Below are positions 50,301 to 64,000 of a stretch of DNA of 64,000 nt, one piece after another. Each line of letters starts with the position of its first letter. Position 1 is the first letter of the stretch. The notes beneath the pieces are model-generated. The model was not told the DNA's origin and did no database searches. It was given only the letters and a program-made list of their open reading frames with translations. The translations under genes were made by a program, and so were the position numbers. This DNA comes from Cricetomys ansorgei. Its lineage: Eukaryota > Chordata > Mammalia > Rodentia > Nesomyidae. Location of the stretch: the NCBI GenBank assembly GCA_026225945.1, contig JAMJFZ010002500.1, positions 186,001 through 250,000 of the forward strand, written 5' to 3'.

Positions 50301-52640
50301 ATGGGCAAAGGAAGCGCTCAAAGACCCAGCCCACTCAATGATGAAAAAGGTGCTCGATTTCCCAGTGCCCAATGGGAGAGGAGGAAACAGATGAATGACA
50401 CTCCTGACTGTCCCACAGCTTCAATCCGACGCTGCAGTAGCGAATGGGAGTTTGTGGGTGGCACTTTAGATTTGAGTTGAAGACTAAGATCGCCCAGCCT
50501 TTTCAAGGTCGAGATACACTTGTGAGCTTTCAAGACACTAGAGGGAGCATTTTGTCGCTTGGACCCCTGGAGTTCCTTAAACGAACGTCAGAAAAGTGAA
50601 ACTTTAGTTTGAGTTTGGAGATGTATTTTATGAAGAGACACTCAGGGATTGTGAAGACCTAGTTCACATTACCGTCCACCTTTCTGAAAGCTACTGGAAT
50701 CTCCACTGCCTTGTACCTTTTCACCAAAGGACTGCGACTCACAAACACAGCTGGCTCCTAGAAAACAGAACCACCACTACCTTCTCCCTCTGGAGTTCTA
50801 CACACCTTGCCTTTGTGTTAGAATAGGAATGGTATTGGGGAATATTTGAACATATCTTCAAACACTGTATTCACTGATTGCTGTATGTACCTCTGTATTT
50901 TTAAGATAAATATTGTGCCAGCAGCCTGTGCTAGCAGCCTTTCTAGGTGTGCTAGAAAAACAAATGATTCTAGTGTAAATGAGACCTGCCCTCTCAGTTC
51001 TCAATGTAAAAGAATTTGCTGATGGAGAGGTCATGAGGATGTTCCACCAGGCCGAAGGCAACAATAGGTGTGGCTCCACCTTGAGCTACCACAATAAAGG
51101 CAGACACAGCTCAACAGATCTGGGAAGGGTAAAACCATTGTCTCTCATAAAAGTCTAAAGAGAGAGCAAGGAGGGTTTTTAAAATAAGAATAAACTACTG
51201 GGACAAGGAAGGAGTTGGAGTTGGAGGATGGCTGACTGAGGTCCATCAGGCTCGTATCTTTAAAAATGTCTCATGTGCCTGTATTAAAATAATGCCAGAT
51301 TAATAATAATAATAAACCTGGCAGTGGTTTAATCATTAATTAACCTTTAATCCCAGCACTGAGGAGGCAAAGGCAGACAGATTTCTGTGAGTTCCAGGTT
51401 AGCCAGAGTTATAATAGAGAAACTGTCTTGAAAAACCAAAACAACAACAATAAACAAACAAATAATAGTAATGACCAGCTACAGAATGGCTGTAAGAATT
51501 TGAGGTAGAGGAGCAGGATGTGAGCAGAACTAATTCCTGATGAAGTTAGGCCTTCCTTGCAGAAAGGACAAATAAAATCTAGGCATGTGACTCTTCTCCC
51601 AGGGCCAGGGGTGTTGGTACTAGAGCTATTCCATGAGAAGACAACTGGAAATGGGCAAGATTTCCTGGTCTTTGGTGCGCCCTCCCTCACTAGCTCCTAC
51701 ATTTCCCCCCCAGACCTCTCAGTAATGGTCCAGTGCACACAGGCTAAGCGTTGGGGGCAAAAGGGTGAAAGATAGGAACGTTTTCAGTATGTACTAAGCT
51801 GATTCCACTGGAGATCTTTGGCCTAACTGATAAGGTGATCAAATGACCAGGCACCTTCGAACTTTATCTGAGCAGAAGTCTCTTAACTACTTCCATTGGG
51901 AAAAAGAGGGCAGAGGCTACTTTTCTGAATTTGTTTTTTGGGGGGAGGGTGGGGTGTACTCCTTGGTGAGAACACAGGACTGTTATTCAGTACTCTTCTG
52001 CTCCCAGTTCCTGTCTCATTACACATTAACTCAGAAAGGGACAGAGTCAGTTGTACCTGTTCTGACTTGTTTTACCCTAATCCCAATTTCCTGCCACCTT
52101 CTATTTCAACTCCTTTTTCCTTCTTTCTCTTCTTCTTCTTTTTTAAGACAAGGTTTCTCTATTCAGCCCTGGAACTCACTCTGTAGACCAGGCTAGCCTC
52201 AAAGTCATAGAGATCAGCCTGCCTCTGCCTCCTGAGTGCTGGGATTAAAGGCGTGTGCTACCATGACTAGCTCCTTTCTCCTTCCTTTTGTTCCCAAATA
52301 CCTCTCTGCCAAGTTGCTATGAAGGAAGGAATGCTATGAAGGTTGGAGGAATAAAATCTATCTGTAATGAGGTAAAGCCAACCAGGGCTAAGGGCTTCGT
52401 GTCAGAGCTTTCTGGAGAAATAACTTAGAATCCTGATACATATAAACCAGTAAACTCCAGTCCCAAATTCCAAAAGAATAAAGTATAAGCAGATCTGGGC
52501 TTTCACTAGAGTTTATACCCTGCCTTTCATTCTAACACCAAGAGCTCTTTTTGCTTGTCTATCTCTCCAACTTGTTTACTCCTGCTTGATCTCTGCCCCT
52601 CTGGACTTGCCATCCTCTGTATCACCTGACAGGGTGGGGA
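50300..52640. other. Intergenic region between Tomm40l promoter and Apoa2
   Basis: Contains a B1 (51310-51445, +; CCTTTAATCCCAGCACTGAG), an (ATA)n run at 51300 and an antisense B1 at 52137-52275. Liver enhancers for Apoa2 would be expected here by analogy with other mammals, but I cannot place them. An 87-codon frame at 50217-50480 is not a convincing gene. Confidence 0.6.
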
Positions 52641-52647
52641 AGCAGAC

Positions 52648-52708
52648 TCATATATAGCCCCTGCCTCCAGTCAGGCCAGGAGAAATCAAGGACAGCTACA
52701 CTGACCAG
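52648..52708 (+). promoter_or_regulatory. Apoa2: Apoa2 core promoter and noncoding exon 1
   Basis: A TATA-like CATATATAGCC at about 52650 is followed, about 30 bp on, by a short leader exon that ends in a clear donor (CCAG then GTATGTGAGG) at 52708. This fits the known small 5' untranslated exon of Apoa2. Intron 1 runs to an acceptor just before the start-codon exon (either CACACCAG or TTCCTAG near 52850-52860). Confidence 0.7.
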
Positions 52709-52884
52709 GTATGTGAGGAAACTAGAGATGTGAGCAAGGTACGAAGAGGATGAGGCTTTAATTATGGAAAGGGAAGAAGCTAGGCTACAGGAGGAGGGGG
52801 GCTGGAAGGAGCTAAAGCTGTTTGACTTCAGTACCCTTTCCCACACCAGCACTGTTCCTAGGCCACGTTTCCACTGCCGCCATC

Positions 52885-53784
52885 ATGAAGCTGCTTGCAA
52901 TGGTCGTACTGGTTGCCACCATCTGTAGCCTGGAAGGTGAGTTCCAAGAGAAAAGGAGGTGCTGGGGGCCTTGGCTACTCAACTCCCTTGTACTTCTATA
53001 GTCAAGTGTGCCAACCAGAGGACTCAAGAGCAGTATCATTCCCTTCTAAAGTTAAGGAAACAAAAATGAGAAAGAGGCTGGAGGCTGCTTAGGTCCTGGC
53101 ACAGTGTTTGAGGGAGACTGGGGTTCATTGCTGGGGATCCAAATGAAAAGATTATGCATATGTGTTTGTGCAGGGGCTTTGGTTCGGAGACAGGCGGAGG
53201 AGTCAAGTCTACAGGGCCTGGTTACTCAGTATCTTCAGGCCGTGAGTGACTATAGCAAGGACTGGATGGAGAAGGCCAAGAGCTCAGAGGTTCCGAACCA
53301 AGCCAAGTAAGTCTGCGGGAGGGGGCTACAGGAAGATGGGCATTCTCATAGGAATCTTAACTCACGGGTTGAGGTTAGGGAATATTGGGCTTAAATTGGA
53401 GAAAAAAATACCCCCCCATAAACCAAAGTATTCCTCAGATAGATGGGGGCAACAGGAAGTGGACCTTGGACTCCAATCTCTAGTGTCTGTTCCTCTGCAA
53501 CATGGAAGGTCTACGCCTCCTCTTATAGGTTTTGATATACCAGGATACATCAGGGTATATAATTTGGGAACTCAGATCAGTCTGCTCTGACCTTCACCGC
53601 CAACAAAGACCCTGTCAGTGACCAGGGCCCTTCACACTAACCTTTGGTCCTTTCCCTCCCCAGAGTTTACTTTGAAAAGGCACATGAGCAACTGACGCCC
53701 TTGGTCAAGAAAGCTGGAACTGATCTTATGAACTTCTTCAGCAATTTAATGAACCTGGAGAAACCAGAGGCTGCTGCCAAGTGA
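52885..53784 (+). CDS. Apoa2: Apolipoprotein A-II precursor, complete
   Basis: Second most abundant HDL protein, made in liver; it modulates HDL remodelling. Coding exons 52885-52936, 53174-53306, 53664-53784; 306 nt, 101 aa. Residues 1-18 are the signal peptide (MKLLAMVVLVATICSLEG), followed by propeptide ALVRR and a mature chain starting QAEESS. The remainder is amphipathic helix, with the conserved KVYFEKAHEQLTPLVKKAG segment. Mature residue 6 is Ser, not the Cys that lets human apoA-II form disulphide dimers, so the protein should be monomeric as in other rodents. The tail NLEKPEAAAK differs from that of mouse. Human is 100 aa and mouse 102 aa. Confidence 0.97.
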
Positions 53785-53870
53785 GGTGTGGGGGACCACT
53801 GTCTTCCTACCCCAGCTGCCCCACAGGCCAGCCCTAGAGCTCCTCTCCCTACCTTCTGCCTGTTTTCTAC

Positions 53871-53876
53871 AATAAA
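53871..53876 (+). terminator. Apoa2: Apoa2 polyadenylation signal
   Basis: AATAAA lies 87 bp after the stop codon and is followed by the GT-rich CTGTGTGCC, a typical cleavage context. The 3' UTR is therefore only about 110 bp. Confidence 0.9.
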
Positions 53877-54335
53877 CGCGGAAGGAGTCAAACTGTGTGC
53901 CTCATGTCTTTGGGTGATTGGGAGAAGTAGCAGAGTGGGGGAGGAGTAGGAAGAAGGAAAAATATAAATCTGCTTCTAAAAGGAAAAGGGAACAAGTTTT
54001 GGTGTTAGGGTGAAGAAAGGGCTGAAGAAACAAGTGATGGGCATGATAGAGTAGGGTGACTATGCTTCGTCTCCAAACTCAACGAGTGTCCCACGTAAAT
54101 GGCTATGCAGTGTCACTATGGACCTAAGACAGGAATGAAGGACTCACAGACAAGATTCCCTTCACTTGAGGAAATAGGAAACAAGGGTAATCCTCAGAAT
54201 TTCTTAAACTTTCTATGAAAAGATCAGGTTTGTTTTGTTTGTTTTTAAAAAGACCCTAGTAGTGTGATTCAACCTGTCTTTTCTTTTGAGCCTGGAGAAC
54301 ACTATGTTTCCTCCATCCCACAATAAAAGAGGTTA

Positions 54336-54685
54336 GGCTGCCAAGTGGTGGTGGCTCATCCCTTTAATCTCAGCACTTGCGAGGCAGAGGCAGGTGGATC
54401 TCTGTGGGTTTGAGGCCAGCCTGGTCTACAGAGTGAGTTCCAGGACAGCCAGTGCCACACAGAGAAATCCTGTCCAAAAAAAAAAAACACAAATAAAAAA
54501 GAAGTTAGGCTAACTAAAACCTCTAATTTGGAAGCCAGCAATGTAGCTCAGAGGAAATGGGCGGGGGTGCTGGGTGGTGGTGGTGTACACCTTTAATTCC
54601 AGCACTTGGGAGGCAGAGGTAGGCCCAGTTCAGAGGCCAACCTGATCTACATAAGAAACTCTGTCTCAAAAAAAAAAAAAAAATT
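54336..54685 (+). repeat. Two B1 SINEs
   Basis: 54336-54488 (GGTGGTGGCTCATCCCTTTA) and 54565-54682 (GGTGGTGTACACCTTTAATT), each ending in poly-A. Confidence 0.95.
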
Positions 54686-54689
54686 GGTG

Positions 54690-55415
54690 GATAGAAGTAA
54701 TTGCTTGCCAGACAACCTAGGGGACCTATGGTGGAATATTTAAACTAATTCTCAAACATAAAGCTACACACATTTCTGTGCAGTAATAAGAATTGTGAAA
54801 AGCTGCCAAAGCTAAAGCCAGAAGGTCACCTTCCTTAGCTGTTGTAATCAACTTCCTGGGTGTGGATTCTGGCAGAAAGAATGCTAGTTTGGAGCACCAG
54901 CGATTATTTACCCAATAGCCTATGGATGCAGCATTTGTTGTTCTAATATTGACTCTGTCCACTGAGATCTTTGTGTTGAATGCATCTGACTGTATTAATG
55001 CTAGCAGAACTTCAAAGGCTCCTCCCTCAGCCTAAGCACCAATCAAGAAATACCTTGCCTGGGGTCTTGATTGGCATCATGCCAGTCAGCTGAAGTTGGG
55101 GGGTTGGTATACTGTGGAAGTTCTATTCATTAAGCATTAAGGCCTTTGTATCGCTGGGTGGTGCTTCTCCTCAATAAAATACCTGGACGCCATGTGCTCT
55201 GGGTCAATCAGTGCATGAAAGAGACTCAGCACTGCTGCAGTGACTTGGGCTTATACACTGTGATTGTCTCCTGTTCCCTGAATGAACCCACAGGAGATAT
55301 TAATGTTATCATCTACAGGGACCCACATGGTGAAGAGAGATGGCTGACTCTTGTAAGTTGTCCTCTGACTTCCACATGCATGCCTGTACATGCACTAAAT
55401 AAATGTAATAAAAAT
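54690..55415 (+). repeat. B2-type SINE split by a solo LTR
   Basis: A B2-like 5' part ends at GGGACCTA (54728) and resumes GGGACCCACATGGTGAAGAG at 55318, with CTGACTTCCACATGCATGCC and an AATAAATGTAATAAAA tail. Confidence 0.75.
54729..55317 (+). mobile_element. Solo LTR, family A, copy 2 (589 bp)
   Basis: TGGTGGAATATTTAAACTAA at the start, AAGGTCACCTTCCTTAGCTG, CTCAATAAAATACCTGG and an end ATCATCTACA align with 24058-24687. Flanks are GGGACCTA and GGGACCCA. Confidence 0.85.
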
Positions 55416-55440
55416 TAGGAGGAAAATAAAACTGGATTTT

Positions 55441-56420
55441 GGGTTGGCAAGGTGGCTCAGTAGGTAATGCTTGCAACACAATCCTAATTACCTGAGTTCA
55501 ATCTCTGGAATCCACAGTGGTGCCCACTGATTACACATGTGCTGTAGTATCTTCACTCCCCACCCCTAATAATATTAAATAAATAAAATATCTGATTTAG
55601 CTGTACACAGTGTTATATGCCTATAGTCTCAGAGCTTAGGAGGCTAAAACAGGAAGCATGACTTGAGCTCAGGAGCTTGAGACCAGCCTAGGCTGCATAA
55701 TGAGACCCTATTAAGGAAGAGGGAAGGAGGGAAAGAGAGGAGAGCTACATCCTCAGCTCTCTACTTTAAGACACTCTTGATCCCTATCCTGGCTCATGTC
55801 TCATCTTAAAATCACCTTCTCCATAGACTGCAAACGACTCCAGTTTCTTCTATGTGTTGATCAACCTCCTCAGTCTGGCCTTCAAGACCTTCACTATCCA
55901 TAATCATTCCCTGCCCCTTTTCATTCAATATATTTGCTTCTCACTGGGCCTATTGAAACACATTCATAATTCTAGCTACTCAAGAGCAGAAGCAAAAGGA
56001 TCTCAATTTCAAAGCCTGCCTGTGCTACAAAGCAAGTCCAAGGCCAGCCTAGAAAACTTAGGGAGACTTTGTTTCAAAGGAAAAGGATCTCAGCATTTAG
56101 GAGACAGAAGCAGGAGGATCTCCATGAGCTCAAGTCCAACCTGGGCTAAATAGTAAATTTCAGAATATCCAGAACTGCAAAATAGAGAGACTCTGTCCCA
56201 AAACAAACAAACAAACAAACAAAAACCCCAAAAGGAAAAAGAAAACAAAACAAAAAGGCTAAGGACATAGTCTAATGGTAGAGTCCTTACCTAGCATGTA
56301 CGAAGCCCTAGGTTCACCCCCTAGAATTAGAACACCCAATGTAGTATGTAATATATTAAAAGTGTGTGTGTGTGTGTATTATGACATGTGATATATATAT
56401 ATTCACACACACACTTTTTG
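55441..56420 (+). repeat. SINE stack (B2, B1, B1, ID) and a TG/TA/CA tract
   Basis: B2 at 55441-55590 (GCAAGGTGGCTCAGTAGGTA), B1-like at 55595-55720, diverged B1-like 55940-56080 and 56085-56215, ID at 56257-56340 (CTAATGGTAGAGTCCTTACC). Then (GT)n, (AT)n and (CA)n at 56365-56415. Confidence 0.8.
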
Positions 56421-57380
56421 TCTTATGTAGAACAATGCATAGAGACAAGAAAGTCTCAGTCTCTCTCCTTTCAAGGTGACCTTAGACAAGTTGAAGGTTC
56501 AAAGATCCTGATTTCTTATACAGGTTAGTAAGCAGATAAAGTGATACAACAGGAAAACACTTTGAAAACAAAAAATCACTATGCAGTACAGTGTTGTCTG
56601 TTACAGGAGTTTGCCAGGGGTAAGTTGGACACTCTTGCCCTTTCTGGAAGAAGTGCAGGCAAGGTCAGAGACAGAATTCGCTGCACCTTCCTAGGCTTAA
56701 CTATTTCCAAGCAGAGCTTCCTGACTCTGGGAAGAGGACAGGCACTGGCAGGGGATTCCTTGACTACTCACCATGAGGGAAAGACCACCCATTTGGACCC
56801 ACTTGTTCCCCTTGGCCTCGTCTACTTCAAACCTCTATCAGGTTCTCTTTAAGGTCCTTCTTGGTCCCAAATTCCCTAAAAACTCATTGTCTTCATAAAA
56901 ATCTTCCACTAGGAGGTCACATGACCCTTGTCATCACATTCCTTCTGCCTGTTTAGCTTTTCAACTATGCTAACTCAAACATGCATAGGCTGGATTGATA
57001 CTATCTAGATTGTTGACTATTTTGGGCTAGACATTCAGGCTTCTCCACAAACCAACTGTGGCTCATTTTTCAGACCCAAAAAGCCACACCGGGTACAGAA
57101 GTAATTTCTTAGGTCCTCATGTCTCCAAGCACATCTATACTCCCAACAGAGTGAGAGTGTGAGAATGCTCTCTGCTCCAGCTCCAGCTCAGTACACCACG
57201 GGACTGAGGATCTCATCTCTCATCTGGATACAGTCAGCATCCATACCTCAAATGAGCAAAGCTGCCCTGAAGTCCTGTGTTCTTAGGAGCTGAGTTTGCC
57301 TTATTCAAAACTATATCTTCAATATCCAGCCTAATACTTAGTACAAGCTGACCAATATATAATAAATGACAAAATGATTA
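56420..57380. other. Apoa2-Fcer1g intergenic, no gene recognised
   Basis: A 103-codon frame at 56541-56852 (+) has no recognisable domain and no supporting signals. Otherwise nothing noted. Confidence 0.5.
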
Positions 57381-57399
57381 GAGTCAGATCTGTGGCAGC

Positions 57400-57405
57400 T
57401 TTATT
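57400..57405 (-). terminator. Fcer1g: Fcer1g polyadenylation signal
   Basis: AATAAA on the minus strand (CAATAAAGCT) lies about 260 bp past the Fcer1g stop codon and is the first such signal downstream. Confidence 0.8.
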
Positions 57406-57664
57406 GGGAGGGGCTCCCTCTCCATTGTTTAGCAAGACTTGGTGATTGGGGAAGGAAAGAGGAATGAAGCAAAGGAATATGTAAAAAAATAAACATCAGT
57501 GAGTAAGTCTTTAATGGAGAAAAGGAACTACTAGTGTACTTTAATTTCGAGTCCAGCATCATTTTGGGAGTAAGATGAGCTAGCATTAACAGCATAGTGA
57601 TGCCCAGGAGGGCTGGGAGAGAGCAAGAGGCAGAAGAATGCAGCCAAGGACATCTGTTCTAAAG

Positions 57665-60600
57665 CTATTGGGATGGTTTCTCATGCTTCAGAGTCTCGTA
57701 TGTCTCTTGGTTCCGGGTATTCAGGCCCTGCAGGAGAGTCAAAGAATGATCAGGAGTTTGAGCTCATCACAGGGCCCCCATCCACTTCACCCCATTCCTA
57801 TTAAGGTCACCCTAACCCCAGCTTCTTTTTCTGACCCCTAAGGGAGGGAAAAGAGATTCACTCACCGTATAAACAGCTTCTGATTTCTGCAGAGATGGAG
57901 GAGCAAGGCATTAGAGACCTACACCTTCTTCAGCACCTCCCCACCCCCCAAAATCATTTTCTTTCCCACACAGAGAGTATATGGGTCAAGGTCAGTGTTA
58001 GTTGCCTTATGCTAGGAGAACTCCATATACAACACAACATACAACTCTCTCATGTATTAATTGTCATCTCGACTTGATTCTTTCCTATCCAGATATTTTA
58101 CTTGCAGCTCAGCTAGATAGCAGAGTACTGCCCGTCCTGAGTGAGGGGCAGAGTGATGATTAGCACCCAAGATGCATGCCTTCCCAGAGGCCTCAGAGCT
58201 AAGGCTAATACCCCAGAAATGTTGAGAGCCAAAAAAAAAAAAAAAAAAAAAAAAAATTGACATGCACACGTGGGAGACTCCATACCTCATAGCTGGCTAT
58301 AGCTGCCTTTCGAACCTGGATCTAGAGTGGGGGAAAGGCAATCAGTAAAGGAGAAGTTGGAAGCCCATCTCTTTTTCCCTCCAAGTCACGGAGAACCCCT
58401 TTGGTTCCCCCTTCCCTCTATCCTCCCGCTTCTGGTCCAGTTCTAAAACTGCCCACCCCACCTTACCTTGAGTCGACAGTAGAGCAGCGTAAGGACAATA
58501 CCATACAAAAACAGGATGGCGTCCAGGATATAGCAGAGCTGAGGCTCTCCCAGGGCAGCTGAGGGAATACAGGGTGCCCATGGGTCCCGGTGCATAGAGA
58601 AAGGGAGGGTTGTTGCTCAGAGGAAAAGACAGGAGTCAGGGAGGTGGGACAGGACTCTGTGGGGGTCCTTCTAAGGGAAGAAAGTGACTCCCTCTCTAGA
58701 CGGTTGCTTCTCTTACCTTCCCCTTTTACCCCCAGACTAGGGTGGGTGTTTGATAGGAAGCATGAAGGGTTCTTCTATAGCAAGACTTAGGTTTTTTCTA
58801 AGAGTTGAAGACTTCCCTCTCAGTCCCAGACCTCCCATTTCAGTGTTGCGGTTCCTCAGGCATCATTGAGCACTTCATTTACCTCAATGACCCATCGGAG
58901 TTTACTGGGCTGAGACAAAAACCTCAGCCCAGAGGGGGAGGGGTGAGAGAAACTAGCAAATTTCAGCACAGAAACCACAGGGGTATGTCTCTGCTGAGTC
59001 CTGTGACCTGTGGCTGAGGGCTGGACAGGAAGGATGTGAGCTGGGGAAGGGAGGGAAGGCAATTACTCTATTATTGGTCATCTTCTCAGCCTCATGCTTT
59101 TTGCCTCACAACGCACTTAATTATACCAGAAAACAAAAACCAAAGTGACTACTTTTTGAGGCTCATTAGAGCCATTGACTCTACACATGAAGCTGGACAG
59201 TGACCACAGCTCAAGGAAATGATCACAAACTAAATCTAAAATATGGATTCCTCCTTCTGCTACTCTGCCCTGTTAAATGCGCTAGGCCTCTAAGAGGGGA
59301 AGTTTGTGCTACTAAAAAAAAATCACACAGGAGATGAGAGTAGTGGGTTATGCCTATAATCCCCGCACTTGGGAGGGGGGGCGAGAGCACGATGAGTTTG
59401 AGCCAGACTGAGCTACACAGTGTGTTCCAGACCAGCCTCAGCTACAGAGTGAGAATCTGTCTCAAAAAAAGGAAAAAACAAAACCCCACACACAAAGGGC
59501 ACAGGGACTTAACATCGTGGCCCCACAGAATCTCACGAAGCTGAGGCAGCAAGATTAGGACCGATACCAGCCTGGGCTACAGTCAGATCCTGACTGAAAT
59601 GATCACACAGTGTCTGGGCTCCAGTGTTGCATCCAGCCTTAAGGGGACCCATGGGGTGAATGTGAGCCTGCTGCCGGGCCCTTGACATTTTTGCCTTTAT
59701 TTCTCAACTGAAGCATGAGTCTCTAAAACCAGGCACTGTATGCTGCCCACCCTCTTACTAGTTAACAAAATGGTTCAGCCCTGTCCACTTCCACACAAGC
59801 TGTTACCAAGATTGGTAAAGTACTCTTCATCCTATAACACTCACACATGATATTGCATGAATCTCAAAACTACTCTGCCAAGGAAACATCAACATCACCA
59901 TTTTATGATGACGAAACCCAGGTACTCAGGAAAGCTAACACATACTCAGGGCCAGAGTTAAGCAACAGAATTAGAAATCAAATCCAGGTTCTCTGCCTCC
60001 AAAGCCTACGCTTTTCTCTGCGCCCCTTCTTTCCAGCCATTCTGTTTGCCTAAAGTTTAACCCCCACCTCAGTAAAAGTCAGATGTCACTAATGCTCTTC
60101 AACTCCTTTCTGGGCATGGTGGTATAGGCTTATAGACCCAGCACTTGGGAGGTGGAGGCAGGATAAGGAGATCAAGGTTTGCCTCGGCTACATAGTTTCC
60201 AGGTTAGCTTGGGCTACATACCCTGTCCTCCCAAAATAAGAGGAACACCTCACACTGATACCCTTCCAGGACAGCTAGACCACAAAGCAAAGGTTGAGGG
60301 GAGTTCTCAGGCAGACTGGGAAGTTAGAGCTGCTGGGTCCTGCCACTTTGCTTTTACTTCTCAGCTAATGGTTGAGACCATAGGACTATGTTGCCTATTA
60401 CTATCAGTTGACAGACTGGCGTGGGCCTGACCATCCCTAGAGGCAGTAATTTGACTCCTCTGACTTATTCCCAAGCTCACAAACAGGCCCTAGCCTACAT
60501 AGAGGGCTTGGTCTGTAACTAGCTAAAGATCAGCTCCCAACAGAAACCAAGAGCATCCCATGGTGTCGCTCATCAGGAGAGACGGAATCTTCCTAGAGCA

Positions 60601-60894
60601 GCTCTGAATGCGGTACAATCCCTACCGCTGACTAACCATGTTAGTCCTGAAGTCAGTATGGAAGGTAAGAAAGGGGCAATAAAGTTGAAAACGATGACTA
60701 TTACCTGGGTGGGGACCCAACAGGGCTAACTTTGGAATCAGCCTCAGTCCTGGGCCAAACCATACTAGCCTCTTTGGACCCCAATCCACACCCTAGATTC
60801 CCACTCAAGTGTAGCTCATGGACCTCATCAAACCCTCTCACCTACCTGCTTGTTTGACCAAAAGGAGCAAGAGCAAGGCCACGGCTGGCATCAT
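57665..60894 (-). CDS. Fcer1g: High-affinity IgE receptor gamma chain (FcR-gamma), complete
   Basis: ITAM-bearing adaptor that pairs with Fc receptors and other immune receptors and recruits Syk. Coding exons: 60894-60846, 58558-58467, 58321-58286, 57886-57866, 57727-57665; 261 nt, 86 aa, the usual length. Residues 1-18 are the signal peptide, followed by the very short ectodomain LGEPQLC with the dimerising Cys25. The membrane segment about 24-44 includes the charged Asp29 that pairs with receptor chains. The cytoplasmic tail holds an intact ITAM: YTGL, seven residues, YETL. Two Met codons are adjacent; the first aligns with the mammalian MIPAV start. Oddities are Lys14 in the signal peptide where mouse and human have Glu, and C-terminal KPSQ instead of KPPQ. 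Confidence 0.97.
58231..58257. repeat. Poly-A run in Fcer1g intron 3
   Basis: An A run of about 26 bases beginning about 30 bp downstream (in the gene's sense) of the exon 3 donor at 58285. Confidence 0.95.
59330..60235 (+). repeat. B1-type SINEs and an antisense MIR in Fcer1g intron 1
   Basis: B1-like at 59330-59480 (GGTTATGCCTATAATCCCCG), a partial one at 59505-59600, MIR antisense at 59850-60010 (CACCATTTTATGATGACGAA, AAATCCAGGTTCTCTGCC), and B1 at 60110-60235 (GGGCATGGTGGTATAGGC). Confidence 0.8.
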
Positions 60895-61546
60895 CTTTGG
60901 CAGGGGCTGCGGAGCTGGGAGCCAGTGATCAGACAGGCCGACGGAACTGCGCAGCTGTGCCCGAGAACAGTTCCCTGACCACAGTTCCCCCCTTCCTGCC
61001 ACGCCTTCCCCCCACACTTTGGCCCCTTCCCCTTCCTGTACTACAGGCCAGGCGGCTGGCACCCGGAAGGGCCAACTAGGGGAGATGGAAGATCTGTCCT
61101 CTAAGCCTCGGTCCTCTGGGGACCAATCTCCTCACCTACAGGATGAGCAGACTTTCAGGCTTGGGAAAGACTATCTATCTGTATCTACCATGCTTAACAG
61201 TACCTACCCACCATTCAGACACAAGTACGTATGCGGCAAACTGCCCCTTCAGACTCCCTTAGATCCCACCATAGCCTTTACTTTCCTACCTGAAACTTTA
61301 TATACCCACTCTTCACTTGGAGTTTACCAACGTGTATAGATACTAGGAGGGTTGGGCAGGAGGAACTGAGGGGAAAGGGGAAATGGGGAATGGAGAAGTG
61401 GAAAGGGTAAGAGTCAGAGAGGGGGTGGAGATCAGCTGGGAAATTTGCTAAGATCTAAATCAATCAGAAAGATACAAAATGAAAGACAACAAGACATTAA
61501 GAAATATACATTAGAAGCTTGAACATGGGGGCCACAAAGTGGCTAA

Positions 61547-61552
61547 TTTAAT
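61547..61552 (-). terminator. Ndufs2: Possible Ndufs2 polyadenylation signal
   Basis: The variant hexamer ATTAAA lies on the minus strand about 155 bp after the Ndufs2 stop codon. I see no AATAAA nearer, so this is the best candidate, but it is weak evidence on its own. Confidence 0.4.
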
Positions 61553-61706
61553 ATAACTTCTCCTTATCTAGTACATGCACAGAAAGCTAAGTCAACATGT
61601 ACATGGATGTTTGTTTATACACACAGAGACACACAGTCTCATTTCCCATAAAGACAGGCCTTGCAGAGGAAGCCAACAGGCCAGGGTGCTCACAGGCTGT
61701 TCTTGC

Positions 61707-63828
<2,122 letters not shown>

Positions 63829-64000
63829 CTGAAGCAGATGCGACAGACTTAGAACAAGAGAAAGCAGACATAGGAGAAGCAGGAGTCTGGATGGATGCCC
63901 TCTGGAAGATATCAGAGGTGTTAGGTCAGTGTTCTTCACTTCAGCCTGGTACAGCATCTCTACATGGCTTGGTCGTCCATATAAAACCTGAAGTATTTTG

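Overview
This is mammalian nuclear DNA from a rodent. It is dense in B1, B2 and ID-type SINEs and in rodent LTRs and microsatellites, and it holds spliced genes with mammalian exon structure. B2 elements point to the mouse-like (muroid or close) lineage. The encoded proteins differ from the house mouse proteins I know at many positions, so it is not house mouse, but I cannot name the species.

The gene order matches the segment on human 1q23.3 and distal mouse chromosome 1: Pcp4l1 - Nr1i3 - Tomm40l - Apoa2 - Fcer1g - Ndufs2. From left to right: (1) 1-13.7 kb is the Pcp4l1 side. The Pcp4l1 CpG-island promoter and its three-codon first coding exon lie on the minus strand near 13.3 kb, and the rest of the gene is to the left in the intron or outside the window. 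A 0.9-kb GA-rich microsatellite sits at 6.3-7.2 kb. (2) 13.7-41 kb is a gene-poor intergenic stretch. It contains a decayed class II (ERVK-like) provirus on the minus strand at 15.8-22.2 kb, several solo LTRs, rodent repeats with inverted ends, and stacks of SINEs. (3) 41-64 kb is a compact gene cluster: Nr1i3 (CAR, +, complete, 9 exons), Tomm40l (-, complete, tail to tail with Nr1i3), Apoa2 (+, complete), Fcer1g (-, complete) and the last five exons of Ndufs2 (-, cut by the right edge).

The spliced reading frames all close: CAR 358 aa, TOMM40L 308 aa, apoA-II 101 aa, FcR-gamma 86 aa, and the last 134 aa of NDUFS2. The genes do not form one pathway. CAR and apoA-II act in liver (xenobiotic sensing, HDL). 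TOMM40L and NDUFS2 are mitochondrial. FcR-gamma is an immune-cell signalling adaptor. PCP4L1 is a small neuronal IQ-motif protein.

I found no plausible undescribed multi-gene system. The most useful non-routine observations are the LTR families (two copies of one solo LTR that each split a B2; another with a perfect 6-bp target duplication and a deleted inverted partner about 2 kb away), a mosaic provirus whose two ends carry unrelated LTRs, and a near-identical 59-bp minisatellite just after the Nr1i3 stop codon.
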